This document shows, in pieces, positions 1 through 13,071 of a stretch of DNA of 64,000 nucleotides; position 1 is the first letter of the stretch, and every line of letters starts with the position of its first letter. Position numbers and translations under genes: made by a program. The stretch is taken from NCBI GenBank assembly GCA_963691655.1, contig OY829328.1:8894204-8958203 (forward strand), written 5' to 3'. This stretch comes from Toxonevra muliebris. Taxonomy: Eukaryota > Arthropoda > Insecta > Diptera > Pallopteridae. The notes under the pieces were generated by a model, which was given only the letters and a program-made list of their open reading frames with translations, ran no database searches and had not been told where the DNA came from.

Positions 1-1390
1 TCCAATGATACTAGAACAAAAAATACCGTCTGCATAGAAATCGGAGTGAATAAAACATAATGTGCCGTTTCTTTATTGAGTTTTTGTGTAAAAAATTCAG
101 TTTTTTGCGACGAATCTCCTAATTGCACGACGGGGCGTATACACATAACGAGCGGATCGGTGCCCGAAACAGACACAGTCCGTACTGCTCTGTATGGCGC
201 TACACGTGGAAGTTATTTAAAAATTCATTTAAGGATTCGTAAATACTCAGTAGTTGAAGGATGTAAAACGGATTCTCCGAAACAAACAGATTAAAAATGA
301 AAACCCATATATTATTAAATACAGCATTATGGAGTGAAAACGTCTCTGTATTGCTAATAAAGGATCCCTACATATCCGTAAATGTATTATCGATTACGGG
401 CATTTGAATCCGTTTATGATTCGAAAAATTGCTTCTTGTTACCAGTAATTATCCTAAAAGTTTTGTTTAAATGTGAGATTGGAATAAAGTACCAAAATTT
501 CTATGCATATACTTTATAGGTGCAGGTTAAAATTAGCATCTATAAACAAAAAGGGAACTGCTTGGTTACAGACACACCAAATAATTCATGCAAAAACTTC
601 AGTAAAGCGGCGGCTTAACCTAACCAGAAACTGCATATGAATTGCCATTGGGTTTCACATTGGGTATTGCAAGGACAAAAACAGGCATAGTCCATGACGA
701 TAAATGCCGAATATGGAGCGGAAAGGAAGAAACTGCAGAGCTTATCGTATGCCAAATCAAATGGTCTCATAGGGGAACTATAACCTCTATATATAACCTG
801 AGCAATTAAAACAATCTTCTTAAACTGTGCTTTGTTTGGGATTAATTAGACAAAGTAGTAGAGGAGAGGCATAACAATAAGTAACAAATTTAAAATGTCT
901 ATACTTTTATTACTTTCTAATGAAACGATACTTTGCCAAATGTTGCTGTCTACTGTAGTTTAAACGAATCGAATTTAGCTAAAACAGCTTTCTGATAATT
1001 ATGGATTAACATTTTTTGGATGCCTTTTTAAAGAAACATTAAATTTTTTTTTCAAAAAAATAAAAAAAAGTCGTTCAAAATTTTGCATGCGTAGCTAATT
1101 TACATTGACGCAAATAAAATGTTTGCTTTTAAAATTGATTTTACTACCAGCTTCACCGCCACCACCACAAACAACAACAAAAACATCATCAGCTTCATTA
1201 TTATTAGTGCCGTTTGCACTAAATTAATAATAATAAAATAAAATCTAAGAAATTTGCATAAAAATCCAGTTTCAAGCTAAAATTTAAAATATCAATTTAA
1301 TTTTTTTTTTTTTGAAAATTTCGTATAAAGAACTTTCTGGATTTTTTTTTATTAAAATGTTTAAAATAAAATAAAATCTTATATTCTTAC
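1..1390. other. exp intron, left edge
   Basis: The exon to the left is outside the window. Bases 76-294 carry a 72-codon plus frame (including CDESPNCTTGRIHITSGSVP) that is less AT-rich than its surroundings but matches no family I know. The LINE tail at 624-809 follows. The rest is AT-rich, with a CCACCGCCACCACCACAAAC tract near 1155. Confidence 0.5.
624..809 (+). pseudogene. LINE fragment: C-terminal Cys/His region after RNase H
   Basis: One open frame from 624 to the TAA at 807-809 reads LPLGFTLGIA, then VHDDKCRIWSGKEETAELIV and a final Cys. This follows the pattern of the zinc-finger-like tail of LOA/I-type LINE polyproteins (C-x2-C, then E-[ED]-T-x-[EH]-x2-x-C-x-C). Several of the metal ligands are lost: W stands for the second Cys and L-I for the H-L pair. 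The 5' part of the element is not recognisable. It lies in the exp-like intron, on the opposite strand to the gene. Confidence 0.5.
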
Positions 1391-1548
1391 CTCATGCCAT
1401 CGAAACCATCATCTGAGCCATTTATGGTTAAAACGGGCGCACGTGCATACGCTTTGGCAACGCGACGATTACGTTCGAAGACAATAACTTTAGCCCAAAT
1501 TTCATCATCGATTTGGGTCCATTTGTCGAGAACTTCCTGAATGTGTTC
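1391..1548 (-). CDS. exp: Second coding exon of the same gene: start of the MH2 domain
   Basis: Read on the minus strand, a pyrimidine-rich acceptor (TTTATTTACTTGTTTAG) precedes 158 bases encoding 52 residues plus two bases of the next codon. The exon ends at a consensus donor (GAG|GTAAGA). It begins EHIQEVLDKWTQIDDEIWAK and contains W, E, N, R and V at the spacing of the first MH2 strands, then VLTING, which corresponds to VTVDG in Smads. Smads have W-[SIC]-I-x-[YF]-[YF]-E-L-x-x-x-V-G at this place. The conserved Gly after Val is Lys here (RVAK), as expected of a divergent Smad-like protein. The next exon must lie left of position 1: bases 1-1390 contain no continuation that I can find. Phase (0 in, 2 out) agrees with the upstream exon across an intron of 19,561 bases. 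Confidence 0.78.
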
Positions 1549-2825
1549 CTAAACAAGTAAATAAAAGAAAACAGAAAATATATAGTAACCTATTTATTTA
1601 CTTGTACAGTAAGCAAATATTGTTTTATTTAATATATATATACCTACATAAGTATAAACGAAAGGCTCAAACAACAAACACTCACTTTTAAAGTGAAAAT
1701 AGCAAAATGCAAGCAATTTACACTTTCATTTTCAAAATGTTGCATGCTGCATTTACACAGCCATACTCGTACAACTCGTACATACATTCAACTGTTGTTG
1801 TTTTTGTAAAAGCATTTCACTGATTTTTTGTTCATATATTTTAACAGTTTTTATTTTATTTATTTTTTTGCATTCATTTTCTTTCTTTTTACTGGATTTT
1901 GCCAACTAAAGTGAACGGCCTTGTTGACTGCTAGCTGCTGGCGGCGGGCTGTATGAGCGTTTAAGTTGCGCTTTTGCTTCACTTTTACTATTGGCAACAA
2001 TAAATATTAAGAAAAAAAATATAAAATAAAAACTAAAAGAAAAACTTTAAAGCAGAGCAAATGTTTGCATGCAGTTTATTGCCAACATTACCAGCAGCAA
2101 GCAATGCATTACTGTTGCAATTGTTGCACGTTAGTTGCTGTTAGATTTAACAAATTTTTTCTACTTTGCTTTTTTGCATGAAATTGTTGTAGCGTGCTTG
2201 CGTCATGCTTAAGTGCACCACATTTGATATGCTGTTGTTGCTGTTGGCGATATTGTTGTTGTTATTGTTGCTATCTGAGGCGGATGAATGTATTGTATGA
2301 ATATTGGTGATATTGTTATAATTCAGAAAATCTTGAAGGTTTAGTTGAATAAGCAAATGAAGATGCAGCTGCATTAATAAAACGCTACTTAAACTCTAAT
2401 GATGTTTACAAGACTGAATGCTTAACATTTTTAGTATTAGTTCTAGTTATTAAAAAAAATATGTGCTTGAGTATAAAATGCCATCGAATAAATCGGCATA
2501 CAAATAAGGGAATGTGTGTATGAAGCAATATGTTCATAGCGACGAAGTGAGGAACGTCTTCGAGCTTTAAACCACGAATGTATGCATTTTAAATCTTATT
2601 TTCTAGTGGTAATTGTTGATGTGCTGTACTCCACTGTTGGCTTAAAGGAACAACATGAAATTCAATACAATTAAATTTTTTCGAAGTTGAAAATTAATGT
2701 GAAAACGCATGGCTAAAGGAAATCCAAAGGGTTTAACATCACCAAATGTTCCATAAGGGGTTAAAGGTTATCAAGGGGAAGAAGATGAATACCTGGTAAA
2801 TATATTAGAGAAGTTGCTAACGTAC

Positions 2826-3225
2826 TTTGTAAGTTTCTACTAAGCCAATATTTCTCAGATGGGCATCATCACCTTTTAGCAAATTGGACGAAACTTTCAG
2901 CTTCAGAACAATGTTTGCAGCTGTTTTCTTAATGAAGATGTGTAACGGTACAAGACCAACCAATGCTTCAATGGCAGGAGTTAGGCAGGTACACATTGCT
3001 GCAGTTATGAAGAGGCTGGAAAGGCTTTGTAGTTAGTTAAGTTTGGTGATGGCCGAGCCTTGAAAAGCTTTAGACCGTCATACCATAGCCACATGGACTA
3101 TAAAATGTGTAATTGGTATAGTGTAAAGTCCTACTAAAGAGTAATTTCTCAAGCATAATGCCAGGAATTTGACTTTACTAGAGTACTCAATAACTGTGTC
3201 TTGGGTGGGAAGAGGAACAAGGTCC
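2826..3225 (-). pseudogene. LINE fragment: reverse transcriptase thumb region
   Basis: Read on the minus strand, about 3220-3125 gives SSKVKFLALCLRNYSLVGLY, like the SSxVKYLGVxLDxKL segment of non-LTR reverse transcriptases. About 3025-2826 gives ITAAMCTCLTPAIEALVGLV followed by PLHIFIKKTA, matching the ITGAMxTTPTxALExLLxLxPLxIxI motif of the thumb. Frames shift between the two. It has no catalytic motifs left. It belongs to the same broad type as the larger copy at 13072-14574 and lies in the exp intron between the two coding exons. Confidence 0.55.
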
Positions 3226-6200
3226 AATTTGTATCTTTTAGTGAAGGAAATTATTAGGATCGATCGATAAGTTTTCTGTGGTGCACCAATCTAAAACCAA
3301 GTCGCGAGCTGATTTCATTATATCCGTAATAGTTGAACTATACTTTCCAGAAACGAAAAATATGCTTGTAGTTTTTATGAATTTCCATTTTCAATAATTA
3401 TTATATTCGAGGAATAAAGAAAAATCTGTTTTAGTTTTTAATATTGAAGAGTAAAATAAAAATCCATTTGAGTTTTTATTCATTGAAGAATATAAATAAA
3501 AATCACTCATGAAGACCATACTATTTGTCAAACTTAACTTTCCCGAATTAGTTTAATTATAGTAGTGGAGACAAGTTATATCAGTTTGTGCAAAAATGGT
3601 GTTTTTGCGATTTTGGAAAATCTCAGGGAATTACGGACCACCTTGAAAATCGATTAAAAATGGAAAAATGTGGTAGAAAAACTTTATTTTTGATTCAAAA
3701 TGACAAAAGATTCATTATTAAAAAGAAACAAAGTGAAATGAAGTGAAAAATATCAATGAAAATCAGTCCGAAATGTCCGCAAGTGCAGTAACTTGCAGTC
3801 ATTCTGGCGCATGCCAAGTGAACAGCTCGATCGTACACATTGTAATGAAAGGTATTTTGGTGGTTCATCTTTTTTGGCATATTTTTAACCTATCAAAAAT
3901 GGGGTTTTCGGCCCTAAGTCCAGATTTTGAGGGTCAATTCAAAATTCTAAGTATGCAGTTTTTAACTGCTTGACTATACCTACATTTAGAGCTATGTCGC
4001 GAGGAAAGTATATTTTCACTGCCACACAGTGTAATTTATAAGTTCATTTGCTGTTACTTAAAGAAGGTAATATAAATTAACCCATAATAATAAGTTATTC
4101 TTTAGGAAAAAAAAATGAATTAAACGGGCATAAAATTAATCGTAAATAAATTTAATTTAATATCCATTTGACTCGTGCAAATCAGTTTTATTTGCAATTT
4201 TTGTTAATGCAACATAATTGGCGAATTATAATAAATTAATGCAAAAGCTACAAAAGTTTTCAGTAAATAACAAATTGCGACAAAAATATCAAGGCAGAAA
4301 AAGAAGAAGAAGAATTAGCTTGTTTATTGTTGATTTATTGAATAAATTTATTTGCGGAAATTTAGTTTGCTGCATAATTTGATAATGATGATTTGGTATT
4401 TGATACCGCTGTGTACGTGTATATGACTACTCATAACTACAAATAATAAAACCCATACACACATGTGTGCATATATACGTACATACTTATTTATGTCATT
4501 ATTCAAAGAGGCAATTTTTTTGACTGCATTATTGACAGCAATGAAAACAAAAAACGCTAAAACCTGTTAACCTATTCAACAGCGTACTAACAAAAAAATA
4601 ATCACAAAGCAAAAAGCACACAATTAAATTCATAAAAAAAAACCGAAAATAGCAGAAGACAGCAACACAAACATCAAAACTCAAGACAACAAAAAATGTT
4701 ATTGAACCATCCTACTCGAAATTATTTTTAAGCAATTTTTATATGAATATCATTAACACAAAATACAAATGTATTTATTTATAAACATACACACGCAATT
4801 CACACAATAGACGCATCATTGACAATGTTCCAATCTTACAAATAGCAACAACTTAAAGTTCAGTTAACTTAACTTATTGTGGTTGTTGTTATTGTTTGTA
4901 ACAACAAATAACTACCAAATAAGTAACAAAATAAAAGAAGTAGCTTCATCAACAAGTACCTACCTATCTGCCTACCTGTAGTCAGTCATCCACCTAGTAC
5001 CCTAGTAACCAAGAATTTTTTTTAGCTTCTTTTTTTTTTTTTGCTAATACCGTCGTCATTGTTGTAAGCTGCAAACGCAAATTATTTAAAATGGCAAGCA
5101 TTTGAAGCTTAGAGAAGAAATAGGCGCAACTGAAGAAGAATGATTTAAATTATGTGTATGTATGTAAATCGGAATGAACACACACGAGCACCTTTAAACC
5201 AACTGATTCTTCTTCTTCTATTTCTATTTCTGCTTATTCTTTTAATAAAATATAAACTTTTCTTCAAGCCGAGTCAAATACAAGTTATTTTAGCTATTGT
5301 GTGTGTGTATATATGTGTGTGTAGTTTAATGTTATGTAGTATAGTGTAGTGTTGAGCCACACTACCAATGGAATGGTTCCACTGCATAAGTATATTAAAA
5401 ATGCAAATAAATCATGTAGTAAAACTTGTTAACCTTTTCGTATAATATTTCTGCTGTTTTTTTATTTTAATTTTTACTGTTGAGTTGAACTAAACAGATT
5501 TTTAATTTCATTTTCATTTGAATAATAATAAATTTGTTGTTATTCTTGTAAAAACCACTTTTGATTTCTATAATATTTTTTTCATCGTACTGGTTTTTTT
5601 TTTTTTTTTTTTGTTTCGTTGGAATTTAAGAAACATATTTTTACACATATAGGCATAATAGCAAAAGAAAAATTATACAATTGTCAACTTTTTGCAGCCA
5701 ATATTCTATGAAAAATTAAAGTGAACTTATCATTTACTGTTTTTAATTTTATTTCTTCTACAAACAGATGCAAGCTCATTCTAGATGGTTTATATTTTAA
5801 CTGGGAATATTTAAAACGATAAAAAATGTAGATATAGTATAATTTAAACTTCTAACAGCAGACAGAAGAAGATTAATGAAAATTGGCGCTACTCTATGCT
5901 TGATTCGGTTTTAACTAACTAATCTAACTAATCACTCCCATATAATGCAAAAATAATATTTTAGAGAAAATTGAAAATTGATTTTAAACTGAACAGTTCT
6001 GAAGAAACTTGCATATGCATTAATTTTAAAGGTTTGATAGGTTCATTTATTCAGTATAGTTTACTTGTTTCTATTAGTGTATAATTTAAGTGACTTTAAC
6101 TAGAAATATTTTGGAGATATGAATAAAAACATATAGTATGCCAGATAGATGGAAAAATTCTGATATATTCGGAGTTTTGACAAATACCTATGGATCAATT

Positions 6201-9200
6201 AATTTAAAGTTTTAGATCTCTTAACCTTTTTAAGTCTTCTCAAACAAGTAAATACTAAAAGCAATTTAATTTAGTTATACTGCAACATATAAGATCTTTT
6301 GTGTCTAATCTTGTGTCTCGAGTAATTCACCCAAACTCGTCTTCCTCAGGAGATTGTGTATTAAAGTTGGGATGCATAGATGCTAGTTCCATACTGTGCG
6401 CATAATCATAGTTGGTACATTAAAATCAATTACAATTACATTCTTAATTCCAAGGAAATAGAAATTTTAATAACCAAGTACAATTTCTTGTAATGGAATT
6501 CATTGTCTTGTCAATTTCATTATTGGGAATTTTAATTGATAACACTGTTCAACAGCTAAAACTGAGCAGAGACGGGACAAGTGTACTCAGGGTAATGGGG
6601 GGTCGCTGAGTCCGAATCCGTGGTCCGCAAAAACGGTGACAGCCTACTCTAAGCTTGCTTCGAAATTTAACAACAAAATCTAAATTAATTTTTTCTTATA
6701 TTTCAGTGAGAGGGAGGAAAAAAGAGAGATATAGAAAAAAATGTTCAACTATATTATAGCGAATCCAGAGGTTGAGAAGCGAAAGGGGAACCCTTTTTGC
6801 ATTCGCTAGTGCTTACAATCAATATTTTCACCAGAAATTGACGCTTTAAAGTAGATTAGGTTCAGAGAGAAAGACACCACGGGGAACATTTCTGATTCGT
6901 TATGATCGACTATGATAAATATTTGACTTTCTTCTGAATACAAATTTAGGTCATTTGGTTAATTTTTGCTTGTGTTTAAAAGCGGCAAAAAGTAAAAACG
7001 TATATTGAAGTGTTCAGAACATTTATTCTTATTGTTAAATTAACTAAGTGAGTTCATTATTTGTTTGTATGCGTAAAATTATCAATATAAATTAACGTGA
7101 AAAGGTTTATTTTTCATCTTTATTTTTTATACTTCTTCAAATTTCTGATCGCGGAATCTTAGCTGGAAAGATATTTAAAAAATATATTGTTGGCATGTAG
7201 TTTAAATAAAGAAGTATATACTATTGTATAAACAAAAGATTTATGAAACAAACTTCAAAATGTATAATACGATATTCTTGTGAATTAGCACAAATCATTA
7301 CAAAATTTTATACAATCTAATCACACAAAAAACACAGTAAAGTCATCAACGATGAACATCAGTAACATCATTCTTCTTCAGCAGAACAGTAAATGTCAAC
7401 AATTCCATTATTGTTGTTATTGTAATGTTACTCTAGCAACAAATCAAAATCGTGCCTATAAAAGTTCAACAACATTTTATAAAACAAGAAAAAAAAAACA
7501 GAAAAAAAAGATTCTCAACGTTAAGAAGAGTAACAATGACATTAACAATAACAACAAAAACAACAGAAATTTATTAACTTAAAAAATGCACCTATTCGAT
7601 TTTTTCATTTTATGTTTTTCTTTATCATTATTTTTTTTTTTTTGGAATTTGCAAAATTGTATTTCAAAAAATTTCATGCTGAAAATTATGATGTTTTTCA
7701 CACGAAGAATGCACGTGCTGCAGTTATTTTTTTTTTTTTTGCTACTGTTATTGATGTTGCTTTTGTTGTTGTAGCAGTAACCGCAGCAGCAATCGTGAAT
7801 AGTGTCAATTGCATTAAATCAAGCAAAAACAAACAAAAAAGAAATAACTTGCAAAATAATTATTAGCAAAACAATTATTTAACATTTTATTAAAAGTGTA
7901 AATTCTACTGAAATGCTGCCAACGTTATTTTACATATATATGTAGGTATGTATGTATGGGTGTTTGTGTTTATATTTGCATGTGTGAGTATGAGGATGGG
8001 AACGTTTATTAAATGTGATTGAGCAATTTTAATGACTTTGAAATACCGTTTTCCGTTTTATTCTTTCGTTGTCATTTTATTGTTTTTTCACTTTTATTTT
8101 TTTTACTGTTTTTTGTATTGAGTTTTTTTTTTTAGTATCAATATCAACATCAATATTTCAACATTTTTATTATTGTATGATATTAATGCATTTTTTGACT
8201 TTTTGACATTTTATTATTCATATATTTTAATTTTTTGCAGCTTTTAGACTACACTTAACTTTTTGTTTGTTTCGGTTTCGTTTGCTTCATCTTCTCATTA
8301 GCTGTTATCGATAAAAAAGGTAACTTGTTTTTTAAGAACTCGTTATTTTTTTTATATAAATAACAGTTGTTTAATTTGTCGCTTCACGATTTTAAGTTGT
8401 TCTTCAATTTTAATAGAAACTCTTAAAATTAGCTTAACGTTAATTAGCATTGGTTTTTTTTTCCACACACATAAGGGGGTATTCTACCCGAGATGGTGCG
8501 AAATATCGATGTTTTCAAATCGTTGTAAATGAAAAGTTTTTAAATATTTTTATTCGAGGTTTTTTGCAAGTTTTTCTACAGGTTTTGAACAATAATTTTC
8601 TTTTTTAATGTTAAAAATATCTTTGTTAATAATCGAACTTGAGCCTGCCGAAAATAGTTGCTCCATGGTGGACATGATATCTCCGGTTTAAATATTCTGA
8701 AACACAAAATGTAACCCATTTTGTAATTGTGAGACTTCCTGCTATCGTTTCATATAGGGAATAAGAAAAAAAAAATTTTCTTCAATTTAAATCAGACGTT
8801 TGAAAAAAAATGACGATTTTTTGCCCTATTTTTATTTACATATATTTTACATTAAAAACATTAGTTAAACAAATGCTTTCGCCATAATCCTAGATAAGGC
8901 CATACCTATACATTTGCTTATACAACAAATTTTTTCTATATTTTTTTTTTGCTGAAATATTGAAATGTATTTTAAAAATTTTTCCAAATTGTGTCGCTGT
9001 ATTTTTGTAACTATTCGAAATGAGTTAATCGAATGAATACTTGTATTTCAGAGAAAATTTTATATTTTTATTTTTAAATTGAGCAGTTTGTATTTTAAAT
9101 ATTTTACGTTTCCTTTCTAATTTTTTAGTAAATAATTATTAACAATAATATAGCATGAATTGAAAAATATAATATAGTTTGTAATACTCAAGAGTTTCTG

Positions 9201-12200
9201 AATAGCAAAAGTTAACAATGAAATTCGTTGCAGAATTACAGTGCAAAGTATCAATCAAATAGATAAGTTTCCTGCTTAAGTCTTTTGTTTATCTCACATA
9301 CATTTCATTCAATGCAAATGCAGCACATTAAATTTAATTGAAAATTTCATTAAATATCAATCAAAAAGATTCAGACAATAATTCGAAAATCGATTGTGAA
9401 AAATTAAATGTAAAATTGTTACGCTAAATATTTACAGTTAGGTACTTTTAACTTTGCTTTCCTAAGATTTTGTGAAATATTTATTAATCTTTCCGCATAA
9501 TTAATAATGAATTGTTCATTGGAAAAATCACACAAATGCTTCAATGTGCCAAAGTTCAAACGTTATTTTTTTTTGTGTGTGTTTAATCGGGGTACAAGGG
9601 TACAGGGGTACCGTAATGTTTTTTTTTAAAGGTTTTCCACTTTTGACAGTTCCGTCATAAATTACGAAATATCAGTGATTTTTTCTTATTTATTTTCTTT
9701 CCAACATAAAATTACCACAAGTAATTTTAAATCAATCAAATGCATTTTATGTCGAATGCAGTGGCAGCAGTAACTAAGTAGTGACTGCTTGTGTGTGTGT
9801 GAGTGTTATGCATATGTATGAGAAAAAAGAAGGGAAACTATTTGATAATAAGGGTTTACCTATAGCAAAATCATGATGATGTCGATGATGATAATGGTGC
9901 TGATGAAGCTTTGAAGTTTATAATGAAATGCGTTGGGGTTTGGTAAATTTTTGAGATATTATTTTTATTTTCATTTTAAAATATTGTTGTTTTTTTCTTT
10001 TTCTGCATTACGAATGTAAATAAATTTTAGGAGATTTTCAGATAGACGCGCGTGTTTTTCATTAAATTGTGGCATATACTCGTATGCTGCCTAACAAACA
10101 AACCGACAAACAGACAGTACCAGACAGCATAAACAAGCATGAGCAGCGAACAAGGCAGGAGGAGTGGCGTGGCGGAGGTTGCATTTGTAATTCAAAACTT
10201 AACCACAAAGTTACTCAACTTGTCTAATGTTTGTTGTGGTTGTTTTTGGCGTTTAATGTTTTTCCTGGTTATTTTTTAGTTTTGTATGTATGTATATGTG
10301 TGTTTGCAACAAGTCGCCAATCCTGTTGGCCTGAAACCAGGTGAACTAGTATTAACTTGCTTCAGTTTCGTTTTGAGTGTGTTGCTATTTGCGCGTGCGC
10401 ACATATACGAGCATGAAAACTGCATTAGACCAAATAAGTTGAACAAGCAAAAACACATTGAAAAGCGAAACTCCTATGCTGAATGTAGAAAACAACTTTC
10501 ATTTTTATATTTACTACTACTACAAATTTGTTAGTTTTACCTTGTTGATTATTGTTTTTTTTTCGAAAATCCTTTGGTTGAATACTTACATAGTCTCATT
10601 TGAAAGAGGGAACAAACATGAGAGCTTTATTCTTAAAATAGAATAAAGTGTGGGTATGGAATTTCTCTATATGAGATTTACGTTTTAAATTTTTCATTAT
10701 TTTGAGTTCCATATATTTCCCCTGGCATCGTATTTATACCCCTCACTATTAAAAAAAAAACTTTGGTTTAAAAATATAATAGTTTACAATCTTTATCCAA
10801 ACAAATTCAATATCTTTCGTAAGTCTTTATTTACATCCACAAATGTTTAATTTTTTTTTTGTGCTCTTTTTATATATGACTCCCACTCTTTTGCTACTTT
10901 TCCATGGCTATTTGGCAATATTGCTATTTAACCTATTTCTGTTATATTTTTTTGTTTTGCTACAAATTTATTTATTCTCCCACAAATAAAGTTCAAAACT
11001 CACAAAAGCAAAATGAATATTTGGGCTTCATAAATAAAAAACAAAACAAAAGCCACTAAAAACTAAAAGAAAAATATCTCATGTCAGAAATACAATAACA
11101 AAAAATTGCTCAATCAAAAAGCTTTTGACGTAAAAAGTCTCGAGGCGGATAGTGACGAAAAATAAAAAAAGAAAAAAATTATAAAATGGAAAACCTTTTC
11201 TAAAGCATAGCAAAAGAGTGCAACAGTTTATCTTTACCGATGGGAAAAAGGGCCGTCTTTTTCACAAGGCAAAAAAGATAAATATAAACAAAAACAAAGA
11301 GTTCGCAAAAACCAAAGAAAACATGGTAACCATAACCAAAGGGTAAACAAAACAAAAAACACAAAAAACATTAAATGCAAAGACATTTTCTTTTTCATTT
11401 TGCTATAATTTTCAATTCTAAACTGTGACGTGATATTAACATAATTAAAAAAAATAAATAAATAAGATTTAACGGAGCTCAAATGACATAATGAAGCATG
11501 TCAGCCCAGGTTAGACCAAGAAGGTAGGTGGCGGGGTGTGGTCCTCTTGAGCAAATGAAAAGAAAAGCGTTTCAGATTATTTACTCATATTTCAGCAGAG
11601 GTTATTTTGTTTTTATACTACATAAAATAAAAAGCATGACATGATTATTTTCTTTTTTATGCAAAAAAATAATAATAATATTACGCTCAATTACGTTTGC
11701 AAAGAAATATAAAAACAAAAACAATTCGCATGACAATGCAAATAATAATGAACACTTATCATTCACTGCAGCATTAATTACAATTGGTCGTAGTAGAACT
11801 TGCATAATATTTCTTTCGAAACAATTAATTGTAATTTAAAGCAAAACATTTATTTAACCACCACTGTTCAAATCTGTTACAGTTTGTTTGTATATCGCGT
11901 AAAAGTTGATTTTATATACAGTGGAAATTCTTGTTATGGTCGCTACAATCGCGAAATAGTAAAAGTGCTTGCAAGCAAGCAATGAAAATTTAAAACATTT
12001 TGCAATCAAATGAGTGAGAAAAAATTTAGTCCAGAAATGTATTTAGATGTAAAAAAATAAAGAATGATTTGCATGCAGTGCAATTAGAAATTAATAAAAT
12101 TAAAAGATTTAAATAGCTAATTTAGAAAATTAAAGAAATAGTACTATTAGCAATTTACCTTTCTGAGAATAAAAATTGTACGAAGCTCTTGAAGCTTGCT

Positions 12201-12334
12201 TGATCCAAGTGGCATAACGATGTGGGGAGGGGATATATTCAGCAGATCTAAGTATATTCAGGTAGAAGTATTAAATATCACGGAAGTGTGTTGTTTCTTA
12301 TGTAGAATCGACCAACCCATCAGTTAAAAATATT

Positions 12335-12645
12335 GACATCCTCTCTCCTAGTCAAGTGGCTATCAAAACTTTTAGTTCCGCTATTATCTAATCCAAAAAA
12401 GGTTTGGCGATTGCCAATGAGGATTTTACATAGCCAACATATTTCTTATCTGGTTCACTAGTCATAAGACATGACATGAAAAAGCCTATTCACTTGCAAA
12501 GCATGGTTCTTCTCAGCAGATCTCATACGCGGAACCTCTAAAAGAGGCTCAAAACAATGGTTAAGATTATTATTCAAAATTAAACATCCATTAAACCGAG
12601 GTTTTATGGTATCAAAACGGCACTAATTGTGTAGTTTCGATCAAA
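12335..12645 (+). pseudogene. LINE fragment: RNase H piece and 3' tail
   Basis: NIDILSPSQVAIKTFSSAII at about 12329-12388 corresponds to the DSQ-[AV]-AIKA segment of LINE RNase H, with the catalytic Asp replaced. Further on, GGTATCAAAACGGCACTAA at about 12609 matches GGTATCAAAATGGAACTAA at about 61797, the end of another LINE copy. The two fragments therefore seem to come from one family. Stops interrupt every frame. Confidence 0.45.
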
Positions 12646-13071
12646 GTTTCAAGCTTGATGCATCTTAGAATCTTATTAAAGCTGTATCAGCTGGGAAATA
12701 TTTTTCGGTATTATAATTTGACTGGTGGTTATGATTAGGTACTCGGTATCAAGTAGAAAGCATTCATACTATACTCATTTGAAATATGTAATACCAAAAG
12801 TATCGACAGAAAGGTGCTCGATAACTAAAGTATTGATTTTTGATACCAAAGGTGAAAAAATCTTCTTCTAAGCCCACTTCATGGTCGTTGGCTGATAATA
12901 ATTACCACAGTTTTATACCCTATAGTAGAGTTTAGAGTTGTAGGTGGGCTGGACTTAACCATAGCACTCAGTCAACGAGGATCATTGTGCTACACCCAAG
13001 GATAGAACCAGTTGAAGAGAGTAGAGAGACAAGAAAGTTATGTGGGGATAAATGGGAAGAAGAAGAAAGGT

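Noticed and set aside
7586..7866. Two overlapping hydrophobic frames
   Set aside because: They translate poly-T and TTG/GTT tracts (runs of F, L and V); there is no start context or splice site.
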